Shown here: positions 22,751 through 34,800 of the stretch, one piece after another
How positions within the stretch are numbered: position 1 is the first letter of the stretch
Layout of the letters: every line of letters begins with the position of its first letter
Assembly (NCBI GenBank): GCA_019914945.1
Contig: CM034106.1
Coordinates: 6,014,001-6,078,000 of the forward strand
Length of the DNA: 64,000 nt
Direction of reading: 5' to 3'
From: Typha latifolia
Taxonomy: Eukaryota > Streptophyta > Magnoliopsida > Poales > Typhaceae
Made by a program: the position numbers and the translations under genes
Notes under the pieces: generated by a model
What the model saw: only the letters and a program-made list of their open reading frames with translations
What the model was told of the DNA's origin: nothing
The model's database searches: none

Positions 22751-23590
22751 TGTTTCTTGTTTTAATGTTTAATTTCTAAGAAAATAAGTTTTTTGTAAGT
22801 CGCATTCGAACGCGGGTGGAGTGAGTTCGAATGCAGTTGTGAACGCGATTGTGAAAGGGTTGTGAGAGTGTGCATTGTGCGTTCGAATGCCCTGTTCGAA
22901 TGCACTGTGAATGTCTGCATCGCGTTCGCAAATCTAGAGAAGAGTGAACTTGGTGCGTTCGAATGTGCTCGGGCGCGTTCGAACGCGGTAGGCGAAATTG
23001 TATTGTTTAGGGTTAATTTTGAGTTATTTGGTTAGCCTCTAAAAGGGATGTGGATGACAACCAAAATATTATTATTGAAGAATTCACTTTTGCCTTGCCT
23101 CCTTCGTCTTCTTCGCTCTCGTTCTCTCAATCTCTCGCAATGCCACTTCTAACCTCCTTCAACCGGTCAATCACCCTAGTCCCTTAGGGGTGGCCCTCTC
23201 CTCCGCCTTCTTCCAATCTATCCAACACTTGTCGTAACCCTTCCATAAACCATAACCCTTCCATCACCAATTTTCACCGGTACCACCCCACAAACGCTGG
23301 CCCACTTCCAACCACCATCATCCTAGGATCTCGTGCCTCCATCCACAGATCCTGATCAAACCCCCTGATGTTCATCCACTAATCAGACAATATCTCGAGA
23401 TCCCCACATCCAATCTGTCTGAAACTTCATTTATTGGAAAGCTCTTTTCCAGAACTACAACATATCCAAATTTCACATAGATCCAACGATGGTATCTTTC
23501 GGGATCTATTTACAAATTTACATGCCAGAATTAGTCCAGATCTAAGAATTGGATGAGATCGAACCTTAGCCAAAAGGGGAGATCGTACCA
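22751..23590 (+). mobile_element. Element A2 5' LTR
   Basis: 840 bp. The first 250 bases contain six TTCGAA hexamers, mostly inside GCGTTCGAACGC-like palindromes. The remainder includes a pyrimidine-rich stretch. It ends ATCGTACCA, three bases before the primer-binding site. Confidence 0.87.
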
Positions 23591-23593
23591 AGC

Positions 23594-23606
23594 TGGTATC
23601 AGAGCC
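23594..23606 (+). other. Element A2 primer-binding site
   Basis: TGGTATCAGAGCC, the exact complement-type match to the 3' end of plant initiator tRNA-Met used by many gypsy elements. Confidence 0.9.
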
Positions 23607-24610
23607 ACCGTTCCTCGGACAACCGCTTCCTATGACGACCACCAAAGCTATGGCTGCACAGTGAGAAGATGAGGAAGAGATTCTCCCAATAGAGGAGGGG
23701 GAAACAATTGTAGTGACTTCCACCCGTGGAACCACCCAATCTAATCGGAATACGGAAGAACCTAGTGTTCAAGCCGTGTTGGGGTCTCTATCTGAACAAA
23801 TGGCCATCAACAATCAGATGATGATGGAGATGATACGGGAATTACGAGCAACACGGGAAGCCATGGCGAATGGGAATGCACCATTGACCCCACGACGTGA
23901 GTCCACACCTATGAACCCACCGCCACCGGTTCAATCTTTGCAACCACAAGAGCCGCTGCTGCCACCACCCTATGGGCAGAGACAAGCAAGGATGGTTACA
24001 CCAGGCCCTGTTGCAGGTGAACCCATTCGACGAACGAACCACTATAGGGACCACCTTGGAGATCAAGATCCGTCGGCGGGTCAATACGATCTGGAACCAC
24101 GGCGAGTTAATCAAAACCGAAAGAGGGATCATCAACTCTTCATGGTGCATCCTCCTCTGGTTAGACAAGAACTTGGACATGATCTGGAACAAGACAATGG
24201 CATCCGTGGACAAATCGTGCGTCTCGAATTCCCCAAGTTCAAAGGTGGTGATCCGATCAATTAGTTGTATAGGGCGGAGCAATTCTTCGCATACCAAGGT
24301 ATGGCGGAAGAATACAAGGTGACGTTTGCGAGCTTCCACCTTGAGGATGCGGCGCTTCATTGGTTTCGAGTAGCCAATACCAATGAGGCTATCGATACTT
24401 GGGCTAAATTTTGTGCTGATATCACACGGAGATTTGGAGGGTCGGGGTATGAAGACTTTGATGCTCTCCTCTCAAAGACGGTGCAAAAGACCACGGTTGG
24501 GGTATATCACGAAGAATTTGAGAGGATAAGTAGCCGATGTCATCCACCATGGACGGATTAGTAACTTCGCAGCACCTTCATCTCCGGACTACGGGGAGAC
24601 AAACAAGGAA

Positions 24611-25007
<397 letters not shown>

Positions 25008-25519
25008 CATCGATGTGAGAGCTTTAAGGCCTAGAACCTTAAAGGAGGCCTTCCAAGATGCGATGCTTATGGAAGACAAATATAAGCCATGAAGTTACAC
25101 CTAAAACAGAGTTGGACGAGCCAAGGGAGTCGCAATCAAGCTCAACCAACCATAGCGGGGGAAATATTACTGGAGTACCGAGAACCGCTGCTGCGATAGT
25201 GCCTACTCGAGCACCCTTGAAGTCATCCCAAGATGTGAAGTACGCACCTAGAGGTTCAGGACGAGCACTCACACTTGCTCAAGTGGAGGAATGAAGAGCT
25301 AAAAGCCTATGCTTCCATTGTGATGAGAAGTTTGTACTTGGGCATCCCAGCGCTAAACCAATGGGATCGGTGAAGCTAATCGACAGATTGGAGGAGGCTG
25401 AGGATGAGTTTGCAGCTGAAAATGAAGGTGTAGCTGGACATCCAGGAGAAGAAGCTGAGGAGCAACCTGTGGAGGACATGATAGCCAAAATCTCCCTCCA
25501 CGCCTAATCGGGGACAGCT

Positions 25520-26071
25520 GTGCCAAAGACTTTGTGGGTGAACGGTGTAGTCAAGAAAACCACAATGAGAATCGAGATTGACACCGGGTCCACCCACAAC
25601 TTCATTAACAAGAGGCTCCTTAGGAAGATTAGGCTTGAGTCGGAACCCACGGAAGGGTTCGACGTGACGATTGGAGATGGCACCACATTGCGAGCGGATT
25701 TTATTTGTGGAGGTGTGGAATTGAAGGTGCAAGGCCAAACTTTCACATTGGACCTTTATCCGTTGGCCTTGCGAGGTGCCGACATTATTTTGGGGACTTA
25801 ATGGCTTCAAAGCTTGCGGCCCGTAACATTTGATTTCTGAAACCTCACACTGACATTTCGGAGGAATGGTCGAAAGGTGCTGCTGGATGGAAATCAACTA
25901 CGGCAAGGGCTGACATTGGAACCACTTGTGGGCTTTCCTTGTGCGGGGGACCGAGCTCTACTATTGCAAATGACTGTTGCTAAACCAAAACATCCACCAC
26001 CAAGGGAAATAGCCACTGACCTGCAAGAGCTGCAGCAGGAGTTCAAGGATCTCTTTGAGGAACCTCGATGA
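25520..26071 (+). pseudogene. Element A2 aspartic protease
   Basis: The protease holds an intact catalytic motif (EIDTGSTHNF), then VTIGDGTTLR and LALRGADIILGT. A TAA at 25799 replaces a Gln codon (relatives read QWLQSL next), and a TGA at 26069 replaces an Arg codon. A linker with LVGFPCAGDRALLLQ and ELQQEFKDLFEEP leads to the reverse transcriptase. Confidence 0.87.
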
Positions 26072-27330
26072 TTGCCACCGACCCGTCAGCACGACCATCG
26101 CATCCAGATCATTGCAGGGGATGAACTAGCAAATGTCCGGCCCTATCGGTACCCGCATGTCCGGAAGGAAGATATCAACAAATTGGTGGTGGAAATGCTC
26201 GAGCAAGCGATTATTCAATCAAGTAGAAGTGCCTACTGGTCGCCGATGTTGCTGGTTTGGAAGAAAGACGGAAGTTGGTGATTTTGTGTTGACTACCGAG
26301 TCTTGAATGCGATTACAGTCAAAGACCGATATCCAATACCGGTGATCGAGGAGTTGCTGGATGAACTCACAGAGTCGGCTTACTTCAACAAACTTGACTT
26401 AAGAGCGAGGTACCATCAAATCCGCATCGACCTGGAAGATGTGCACAAAACGGCGTTCCAAACTCATGATGGCCACTATGAGTTCCGAGTCATGCTGTTT
26501 GGGCTCACTAATGCATCGGCCACCTTCCAAGGGCTGATGAATGACCTTTTCCGCCGACTCTTGCGTCAGTGCATGCTCATCCTATTTGACAATATTCTAG
26601 TGTATAGCAGGAATTGGAGCGAGCACTTGCAGCATGTGCGGGAGGTATTAAATATCTTGCGACAAAACTAGCTAAAAGTCAAGATGAGCAAGTGTCTTTG
26701 GGGAGAGCCACTAGTGGAGTACTTGGGGCACATAATCTCAGTAAAAAAGGAGTGGAAGCCGATCCAAGCAAGATCAAGAATATGGTGGACTGGTCGATTC
26801 CTACTAATCAACGAGAATTGAGGGGATTCCTTGGCTAGTAATTCATTTTCAACTATGGCAAAATTGCTGTCCCGCTGACCTCCTTACTCAAAAAAGGTGG
26901 GTTTCAATGGACTGGCAAGGCGATGGAGGCTTTCGAAGCCGTGAAGACAGCTATGTCTACCGCTCTAGTTCTAGCACTACCGGATTTCAACAAGGCCTTT
27001 GTGGTGGAATGCGATGCTTCGGGTGAGGGCATTGGAGCAGTTTTGATGCAAGAGGGCAGACCCGTGGCATATATGAGAAAATGGTGACCCGACTTGATTG
27101 GCCAACAGTTTACTATCCGCAAGGACCAACGTAGCTTACCCTACTTCATGGATCAACGTGTGCACACCCCATCCCAATAATGGTAGGTCACGAAACTCCT
27201 TAGGTATGACTACAAATTAATCTACAAAAAGGGGATCGAGAATCGAGCGGCCGATGCCCTTTCGCGCCAACCGGACACAAGTGAGCTTGCCTCTTTTTCA
27301 GCACCAACATTTCCTCTATTTTCAGATATG
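26072..27330 (+). pseudogene. Element A2 reverse transcriptase and RNase H
   Basis: Blocks in order: RPYRYPHVRKEDI, SAYWSPMLLVWKKDGSW, a TGA in place of Arg, [82 protein letters not shown] (shifted), GVEADPSKI and GFLG. RNase H blocks follow ([42 protein letters not shown]). The catalytic box reads FDN, as in A1. The frame then passes directly into a short tail (NLEDKVAEAW, DTTRTS) that in relatives lies after integrase. The integrase is therefore deleted at about 27330-27400. Confidence 0.87.
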
Positions 27331-27497
27331 TGGAGAACCAATACAGAAGATCATACCATGGAGGACTTGAGTCAGAGTTCAAGGATCACTTCCCAAATTT
27401 CAAACCTTGAGGACAAGGTTGCGGAAGCGTGGTGGATTGATACGACTCGAACTTCACCGATGTTGTCTCGAGCATGGATTCACTTTAAGAGTGTCTT

Positions 27498-28291
27498 TGT
27501 TTCTTGTTTTAATGTTTAATTTCTAAGAAAATAAGTTTTCTGTAAGTCGCGTTCGAACGCGGGTGGAGTGAGTTCGAACGCGATTGTGAACGCGGTTGTT
27601 AACGGGTTGTGAGAGTGTGCATTGTGCGTTCGAACGCACTGTGAATGCCTGCATCGCGTTCGCAAATTCAGAGAAGATCAAACTCGGTGCGTTCGAATGC
27701 GGTCGGGCGCATTCGAACGCGGTCGACGAAATTGTATTGTTTAGGGTTAATTTTGAGTTGTTTAGTTAGCCTCTAAAAGGGACGTGGATGGCAACCAAAA
27801 GATTATTATTAAAGAATTGATTTTGCCTTGCCTCCTTCGTCTTCTTTGCTCTCGTTCCCTCAATCCCTGGCAACGCCGCTTCTAACCTCCCTCGACCGGT
27901 CAATCACCCTAGTCCCTTAGGGGTAGCCCTCTCCTCCCCCTTCTTCCAATCTATCCAACACTTTCCCTAACCATTCCATCAACCATAACCTTTCCATCAC
28001 CACTTTTCACCGGTGCCACCCCACAAACACCGGTCCACGTCCAACCACTGTCATCCTAGGATCTCGTGCCTCCATCCACGAATCCCAAACAGACCACATT
28101 GATGTTCGTCCACTAATCGAACGATATCCAACATATCCAAAGTTCTTTTCCGGGGCTACAACATATCCAAAGTTCACGTAGATCCGACAGCAGTATCTTT
28201 CGGGATCTACTTACAAAGTTCCGTGCTAGAATTAGTATATATTTGAGAATTAGAAGAGATCAAACCTTAGCAAAAAGGGGAGATCGTACCA
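27498..28291 (+). mobile_element. Element A2 3' LTR
   Basis: 794 bp, colinear with the 5' LTR, with five TTCGAA hexamers at 27545-27725. A convincing polypurine tract is not seen just before it, which may reflect the same deletion that removed integrase. Confidence 0.85.
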
Positions 28292-28960
28292 GATTACATA
28301 AGTAGATCTATCTTATAGATACGATTCAAATACTATAATTATACTATTAACATGAAATGCTAATTATAGTATAAGGAGAACATGTCCGTTTCTTTTTATA
28401 TAAGAATATTTCTAAATATATAATTACAAAATAAATTACAAAATAAAATAAAATAAAAGGCTAAATAACTATAAGTATAGACAAGTTCTAATTATAATTA
28501 ATTTTATAATTCATAATCTATCTTGATTAATTAGGGACTATGTAGTCTTTACTCAATAAGATAATAAATAAATAACTAAATAAGCCTAGTATTTTATTTG
28601 TTGCAGAATAATAATATATAATAAATTAATAAAATTACATAAATGTATATCATAAGAATATTAGAATATAAATCTAATAATTATAATTTACAAATCTATC
28701 TATTAATCTAATATACATATAAGTAAATAAATAAATAAATATAAGTATTGCCAATATTTATGCCTAATAGTTTATAACCTAATTAATCATTAATTAATTA
28801 TAATTAACAATAATCATATTGATGAATATATATTATTATTAAAATAAATAATGTCTAAATAATCTATTTGCATTAATTAAGAAGGAAAAAACCTAACTAA
28901 ACAACATCAATAAAATAAATAAATAACTAATTAATTAATTAATTAAAACACTACTATCAG

Positions 28961-28991
28961 TGCTGGGAGTGCTGGGCCGAGCCCAGCACTG
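28961..28991. repeat. GC hairpin of the B family, copy in B5
   Basis: TGCTGGG(C)CGAGCCCAGCA can fold into a strong hairpin and is partly duplicated. The matching motif in B2 (47681..47701) is GTGCTGGGC, TCG, GCCCAGCAC, a perfect 9-bp stem. B4 has a diverged double copy at 18817-18872. Confidence 0.75.
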
Positions 28992-29351
28992 TGTAGAAAA
29001 GCAGGAGAAGGAGCCGAGGAAGACGAAGAAAAAGAAAGAAAGAAGAAGAAGAAGAAGAAGGAGGAGGAGAAGAAGAAGAAGAAGAAGAAGAAGAAGAAGG
29101 GAGGAGGGGAGGGAGGTGCGGACTCGGGCTGGTGGTCAGCTGGTGGCCAGCCAACTGCCGGCCTCTTGCTGGCGGCTCGGCTTCGACGAGCCCAAGCCCA
29201 AAGCAAGAAAGATAGAGGGAGAGAGAGGGGGAAAGAAAAGGAAAGAGGGGAAGTGAGAAACCTCACCGGTGGCGGTGGCAGTTCCACGGGAGGTAGCGCC
29301 GGTTGGCAGGCCGGCGGGGCGGCGGCGGTAGTAGTTAGAGAGAGAGGAAGA

Positions 29352-29385
<34 letters not shown>

Positions 29386-29511
29386 AATATAAAGGGGGAG
29401 AGAGAGGCGGTGGGGACGCCAGCGCTGCGGCTGCGGCGCCGGTGAGCCCACCGGAGCTAGCTGGCCCAGCCAGCGGCTGAGAGTGCGTGGAACCCCTAGC
29501 CCGCGCCGGCA

Positions 29512-29544
29512 GCATGGCACGAGGCTGGCCACATCATGCCATGC
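29512..29544. repeat. LTR-start hairpin in B5
   Basis: GCATGGCA and TGCCATGC pair across a loop that itself contains GGCTGGCC. This is the matching position to the hairpins in B2, B3 and B4. Confidence 0.8.
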
Positions 29545-29570
29545 AAAAATTTTTTTTTCACATTATTACA

Positions 29571-30373
29571 TCCTCTATGACCGTAATGGGATACTGATCC
29601 TTGACGGTAATAGCATTTCCTGGTGCAGCCCCGGGTACAATCTCTATGCGATGGTTCGCCGTTCACCTCGATGGCAACTCCTTTGGTTCGTCAAATAGTC
29701 CAGCAAATTTATCTAATAAATTAGACAACTCTATGATAGTATCTGAACTCATTTGAAGCTCATCTCCTGCTGGTCCTAATTGAAGAAGATAGGCTAAATA
29801 ACTCGCACAAGGTAGCCCCACCATCGGCTGCATCGCAGAAATCAGCGGAGAACGAACGCCATCAAGCTGTACATTTTTGTTTCCTTGTTTAAATTTTATC
29901 CACATGCTTTGGAAATCAAATGTTACGGGTCCCAAACTCTGTAACCATTGAGTGCTAAGGACAATTTCCGCTCCTCGTAGCACCAACGAAATCAAGTCCA
30001 CAATGATATCGTGTACTTCCACCCGTATACCGACCTGGCGACACAATCTCTCCGTCTTAAGCTTCGTGCCATCTCCAATAGCAACGTCAAACTCCATTGT
30101 CAATTTTGCATCCAAGCCCAATCTCCTCACTAATCTCTCGTCTTGAAAGTTGTGTGTAGTCCCCGAATCTATGAGGATATGCACACAATGTTTTCTAACA
30201 AGTCCATCTACTCGCAATGTCATCAGCGTAGAAGTACCCGAATATGCATACACCGATATTTCAGCTTGGATATCTTCCTCTGCACCCTCCTCCATGGCCT
30301 CCTCATGGACCTCCTCTAAACAATCTCCATCATCAACAACCTCATTATCCTCCTCGAGACCGTCGATGAGCAT
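29571..30373 (-). pseudogene. Element A1 protease and reverse transcriptase N-terminus
   Basis: The 236-residue open stretch at 30373..29663 holds an acidic linker, the protease motif LIDSGTTHNF (residues about 67-76), VAIGDGTKLK, LRGAEIVLSTQWLQSLG and a second linker ending FDEPKELPSR. The reverse transcriptase then begins past a stop (NAITVKDQYPITVIED) and is cut at 29571 by B5. It resumes at 20833. Confidence 0.87.
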
Positions 30374-31983
30374 TACACTCCCAATTGGTTTGGAACACAG
30401 ATGATCGGGGGTGAAACGTTCATCACATCAAAAGCAAAGGCCTTTCGCTCTTTGCTCCTCCACCTAGGCAGGTGTGAGAGTTCGAACGGGGGGTCTTGTG
30501 CCTCCTCTAACATCGGAAGAACGTCTCAAAGGTGGTCGTTGTCTAGTCGAATATTGATTAATATGTAATCGATCGAACACTACTTGAAAACGCTTCTTCT
30601 GTTCAGAAATGAAATCTTCCAAATGTTCCTGGAAATTCTAGGTCCCATTGGACAATTTATATCTATATGCATCAGGATCCCAATTCATGGATCTCTCGGT
30701 TCGAGAAATAAGAGGATCAAACCATTTCTTCTGACTCTTTTTCAAATTCGATAAATGTTGGTACAAGCAGCCGCTGTCTTTGAACTCGTAGAATTTCCAG
30801 CCAGCGTTCTAGGCGCAAACCACCTATCTTAGTTGCCCCAACTTGTTTTTGCTGCCATCTTAAGAGCCTTATGCTTTTGCTCCATTCTCATGGCCTTCTC
30901 AAAGGCCTCCTCAAGAGTGGTTGGACATAGAGTACGAACATCTGCTTGTATCTCCTCTCGCAGCCCTGAAATAGATGTGCTCATCAATGTCAGTTTGGGC
31001 TAAGGTGGCTCACAACGACTACTAACTCTTTCAAATTCTGCTTGGTCCTCCAATATGGTCGTCCTCTGAACTATCTTGCTTAATGTGACAACAAAATCTT
31101 CATATGCCGCTATCCCAAATCTGCGTATAATCCTCCTACAAAAGTCAGTTCAACTCGTAAATCCTCCACCACGAATAACTGATCTATACCAATACAATGC
31201 CGTTCCTTGGAGATGAAAGCTTGCCATCTGGACCTTTGCATCCTCCGCTGTCCCTTGACAATCAAAGTATTGTTCAACTAGAAATACCCAATCCATTGGA
31301 TCATCGCCTTAGAATTTTGGAAAGTCCAAGCATGCGGTTCTCCCCCGAATAGTATTGTCGGGTTCGCGAAAGATCCTTGGTTCAGGTCTGAACCTTTGTG
31401 CTTGTTGATCTCCTTCTTTATATCCTCGAGCACGTCCATCACTATCTCCGAAGGGATCAACCTCATCCTCAAAGTGCCAATCCTCCTCATCGATGAAGCG
31501 CACCGGTGCCGCACGCCTCTCGGGTTCCACCACTGCCGATCTTTAGTTTTATATCGGAGGTGGGGGATGATGTGTAGGCATAGGTAAGAGGGGATTATTA
31601 ATACTAACATGTCGCACCTAGACTTGTGGGATATCGGTTTGATATGGTCCCACCGCTGATCCTTCTTGAGGCACCAATATTCGTCGAGGAGTTAACGAAG
31701 TTGATCGGTTCATGACATATTCCTTTAAATCATTGTGATCCTTTTGCATTGCGTCAACTCTATACAGCAAGGTTTTGAACATGCCCCTAAGTTCATCCGC
31801 CAAGCCCATATTCACATCGATGGATGTTGGTTGACTTGGTCCTACCATGGTCACTCCAAAGGAATCGGCCTCACGATTAGGGTTATCGTGGGTTGAGTCT
31901 TCCCTTATCGGTGTGCTCTCCATTGGTCTCCTTGTTGATGTCATCTTTCTTATTTCAACCATTAATGGAGGTCTGAGGTTCAC
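30374..31983 (-). pseudogene. Element A1 gag with zinc knuckle
   Basis: The first Met at 31983 lies two bases from the primer-binding site. The frame is open to 31618, with LADELRGMFKTLL and LTPRRI. The gag domain follows in broken frames at about 31320-30900 (QMASFHLQGTALY, FGIAAYEDF, LREEIQADVRTLCPTTLEEA on the reverse strand). The zinc knuckle near 30430 carries an in-frame stop at its second position (LCF, stop, CDERFTPDHLC). The protein is therefore not made intact. Confidence 0.8.
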
Positions 31984-31985
31984 TT

Positions 31986-31998
31986 GGCTCTGATACCA
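31986..31998 (-). other. Element A1 primer-binding site
   Basis: On the minus strand it reads TGGTATCAGAGCC, matching initiator tRNA-Met, one base after the 5' LTR. Confidence 0.9.
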
Positions 31999-31999
31999 A

Positions 32000-32841
32000 T
32001 GATAGGTTACAAAACAATTCCCTTAAGATCTAAATTTATTTTAGGAAGCAGTCCGCACAATCGAGGGAAAATATTCATTAAATATTCTCTCATAGTCAGA
32101 AAATTACTAAGAAAGTGGAATCGATCCGTAACTCCTCAATCTACATTTTTTGTATTTATACCCATCACATATTTGAACTACAACTGAGACGTAAATATGA
32201 TTTAGTGTGAATGATGGTGGTGGTGATGGGTGGAGTGGAAGTTAGGGTTATAGATGATAATGGAGATGAGGGTGGATGGGTGGTGTTGTTTAAGGGATAA
32301 AGACAAAGGGGAAGAAGTGGTCGAGATCCCAAAGAATGGGGAGGACTCGAAAGACGAGGAAGATTAAAAATTAGGAGAAACCTTGCCAACAAAAGAGGTG
32401 GAAGGATGGTGAAGAGGGAGGAGAGAGATTAGGGTAAATAGAAGATAGAGAGGCAAGAAACCAATATTCCAATCACATAATGAATTTGACTGTCATCCAT
32501 ATATTTATAGATACTAGCCAACAAGTCCTAATAATAATAAGTAACCCTAATTCTAGTGGATTCCTGCTGATCACGTTCGAACACGCCTGATCGCGTTCAA
32601 ACGCACAAAAGGCATTCTTTGTATGTGCGAATGCGATGTAGGCGTTCGAACGTGGGCATTTGAACGCTCCTAATCGTGTTCGAACGTGCAGTACGCGTTC
32701 TCTGTATTTGCGAACCTGGTGCAGGTGTTCGCAAGGGCGTTCGAATGCAACCCCTCCTACGTTCAAATGCGACCTACAGGAATTCTTTTAATAAAAATAA
32801 ACAACTAATGCAATAAGAAAAAATCCTAACTAAATGTATCA
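32000..32841 (-). mobile_element. Element A1 5' LTR
   Basis: 842 bp, TGATACATTTAG to a CCTATCA end on the minus strand. Four TTCGAA hexamers and several near copies cluster at 32575-32770, in the first third of the LTR. A CTATAAATATAT promoter-like motif reads on the minus strand at about 32497-32508. Confidence 0.88.
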
Positions 32842-33344
32842 GTACTAGGAGAGCTCTTTTGGTGTAAAGGGGGAGAAGTTACTATAGAAGAGGGGGATTA
32901 AGAGTTAGAGGGAACAGACTAAGGATTTGGGCGGTGGAAGGAAAGAAGTGGGAGAGGGCGCCAATGTCTAGAGCAAGGAGGAGGGATATAAGGACAACAA
33001 TGACGTTCTAATTATCGGATTAAACTCTAATTAAGATTTCCTCCACATATTTGTAGAGGCTCACTCTTTTTGACCCAAACAATCAAATTAAAATCTTAAC
33101 AAACCAACAATTTTTGCCGCGATACGTTCCATCGCGCCCGATCGCGTTCGAACGTGCAAATACTGTTCTCCTTCATTGCGAACGCGTGTAGTCGTTCGCA
33201 TGGCCCGTTCAAATGTAGTCCTTGGCGTTCGAATGCCCCCGGCAAAAAGCTTTTATTTTTTCAAGCAAAAGTCAAACTAAATAAATAGGCTCATCCCAAT
33301 GAACCGAATATTGTGAGTGGATCCAATCTGACTTAGTCGTATCA
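32842..33344 (-). mobile_element. Element C 5' LTR, outer part
   Basis: This piece continues the LTR at 12065..12316 after A1 is removed, and begins TGATACGACTAAG at 33344 on the minus strand. It contains GCGTTCGAACG and GCGTTCGAATG (33140-33235), so C and A1 LTRs belong to related families. The outer end was chosen for its TG start and is approximate. Confidence 0.65.
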
Positions 33345-33640
33345 CCATGATGATAATTTAATTATAGAACCAAATTAAATCTCCAAAGTAACTTGCAGAT
33401 AAACCGAACATTAATTTTAATCAAAATAGGCTCAAATTAAACATCTCGAACAATTAAATTATATAAGAATACCAAATCCAATCAGATTAACGTATTTATA
33501 ATTATTATTGTTTAATCTAAAACTTTACATTAAAAGAGGGAAACAACAGTAATTTAGAAAATATAAAAAATATTATTTGAAATCTAAAAGTCCACATTTC
33601 GCTTTTTATTTTATTCCATTAGATGCTTGTTAAATTAAAC
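33345..33640 (-). repeat. Dispersed repeat, inverted copy of 6560..6905
   Basis: It borders the outer end of the element C LTR. Colinear blocks with the first copy are seen over its whole length when reverse-complemented. Confidence 0.55.
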
Positions 33641-34800
33641 TTAATTTGAAGAGTTGTTTAGTAACTTTTAGAAAATAATAAGCTTTATTTATAAATAAAA
33701 ATATAAAGAGAGAATTAAGTTATAATATATTATAAATGTTGGATTTTATTTGTAATTGTTGCTTTATTCAACTCTATGGTTGACATCGCTAGGATACGGG
33801 ATACCCATGAGATATTACTAGCCCTATCATCTCAGAAACAAAATCACTAAAATAGCCTTGAAAAAAGACATTCCTAATAAAATTTGGCTTTTAAGAATAT
33901 ACTTTAATTTTAGAAGCTAAGGAAAAGGGAGAAGGCTGATAGGGTATTTAAAAGTTAATCTTGATATTTCCAATGGAATGAATTATGAATTCCTACCTTA
34001 TGTGAGAGATTGATTGGTTTAAATGTAAGAAATGATTACAAGGGTCGAACTGAAAAATAATTAAAAGACAGTTGTAAAATTGAAATAAACAAATAATAAA
34101 GGGTGTGAAATGAAAGAATGAAAAGCCCGGCAGCTTTACACTACCGAGCTTCCTTAGTCTCGATTCGAGATGATTGCTACTTTATCTCGGTGGAACTCTC
34201 TTTAGCGTAGCATATTCGAAGAATATGAATCCACTCCAACTCTTTTAGCTTTAAATTGCCAATATCAAAAGAATATGAACCCACTTCAACTCTCTCCTTC
34301 TTCAAAAATCCTACAAAAATCTATTTGGAATTGCTATTTTTCATTCTGGCAATTTACATAAATATATGTTAATCATAGGTATACCAAGAATCAGAATAAA
34401 GGTCTGGTATCTATCTAACTGTTGGACAAGAAAAGGAGATTTCTCCATGGAAGGAAATTAATTCTTTTTTATGGGAGAAAGACAGAAGAGAAGAGAACAT
34501 TTTTTTTCTCAGAAATAATAAGCCACGTCATTGTAGCATAGTATATGAGTCTTAATAAACTACTGGGAAACCTATTAGGTTTTAAAGTACAGTAAAACTC
34601 AATTTGGAAGGCATATGCATAAAACTAAAGCGCTATCAAAACGTCGACCAAATGTCGGTGCAATGGAGGGCTTGGTATTCACTGGGCAAACAACGTCGAC
34701 CAAACGTCCAACGTCAAAACTTCTGTCAATGCGTTGTCGAGTCGTCTCTTCCCAAGCTGTCAAACTCGAGCGGGTCACTTCCTCTTGTCGAACCTTGTAT
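33641..34800. other. No gene seen
   Basis: AT-rich sequence with two overlapping short open frames near 34604-34810 that share an internal repeat (AACGTCGACCAAA, twice). No recognised domain or element. Confidence 0.4.
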
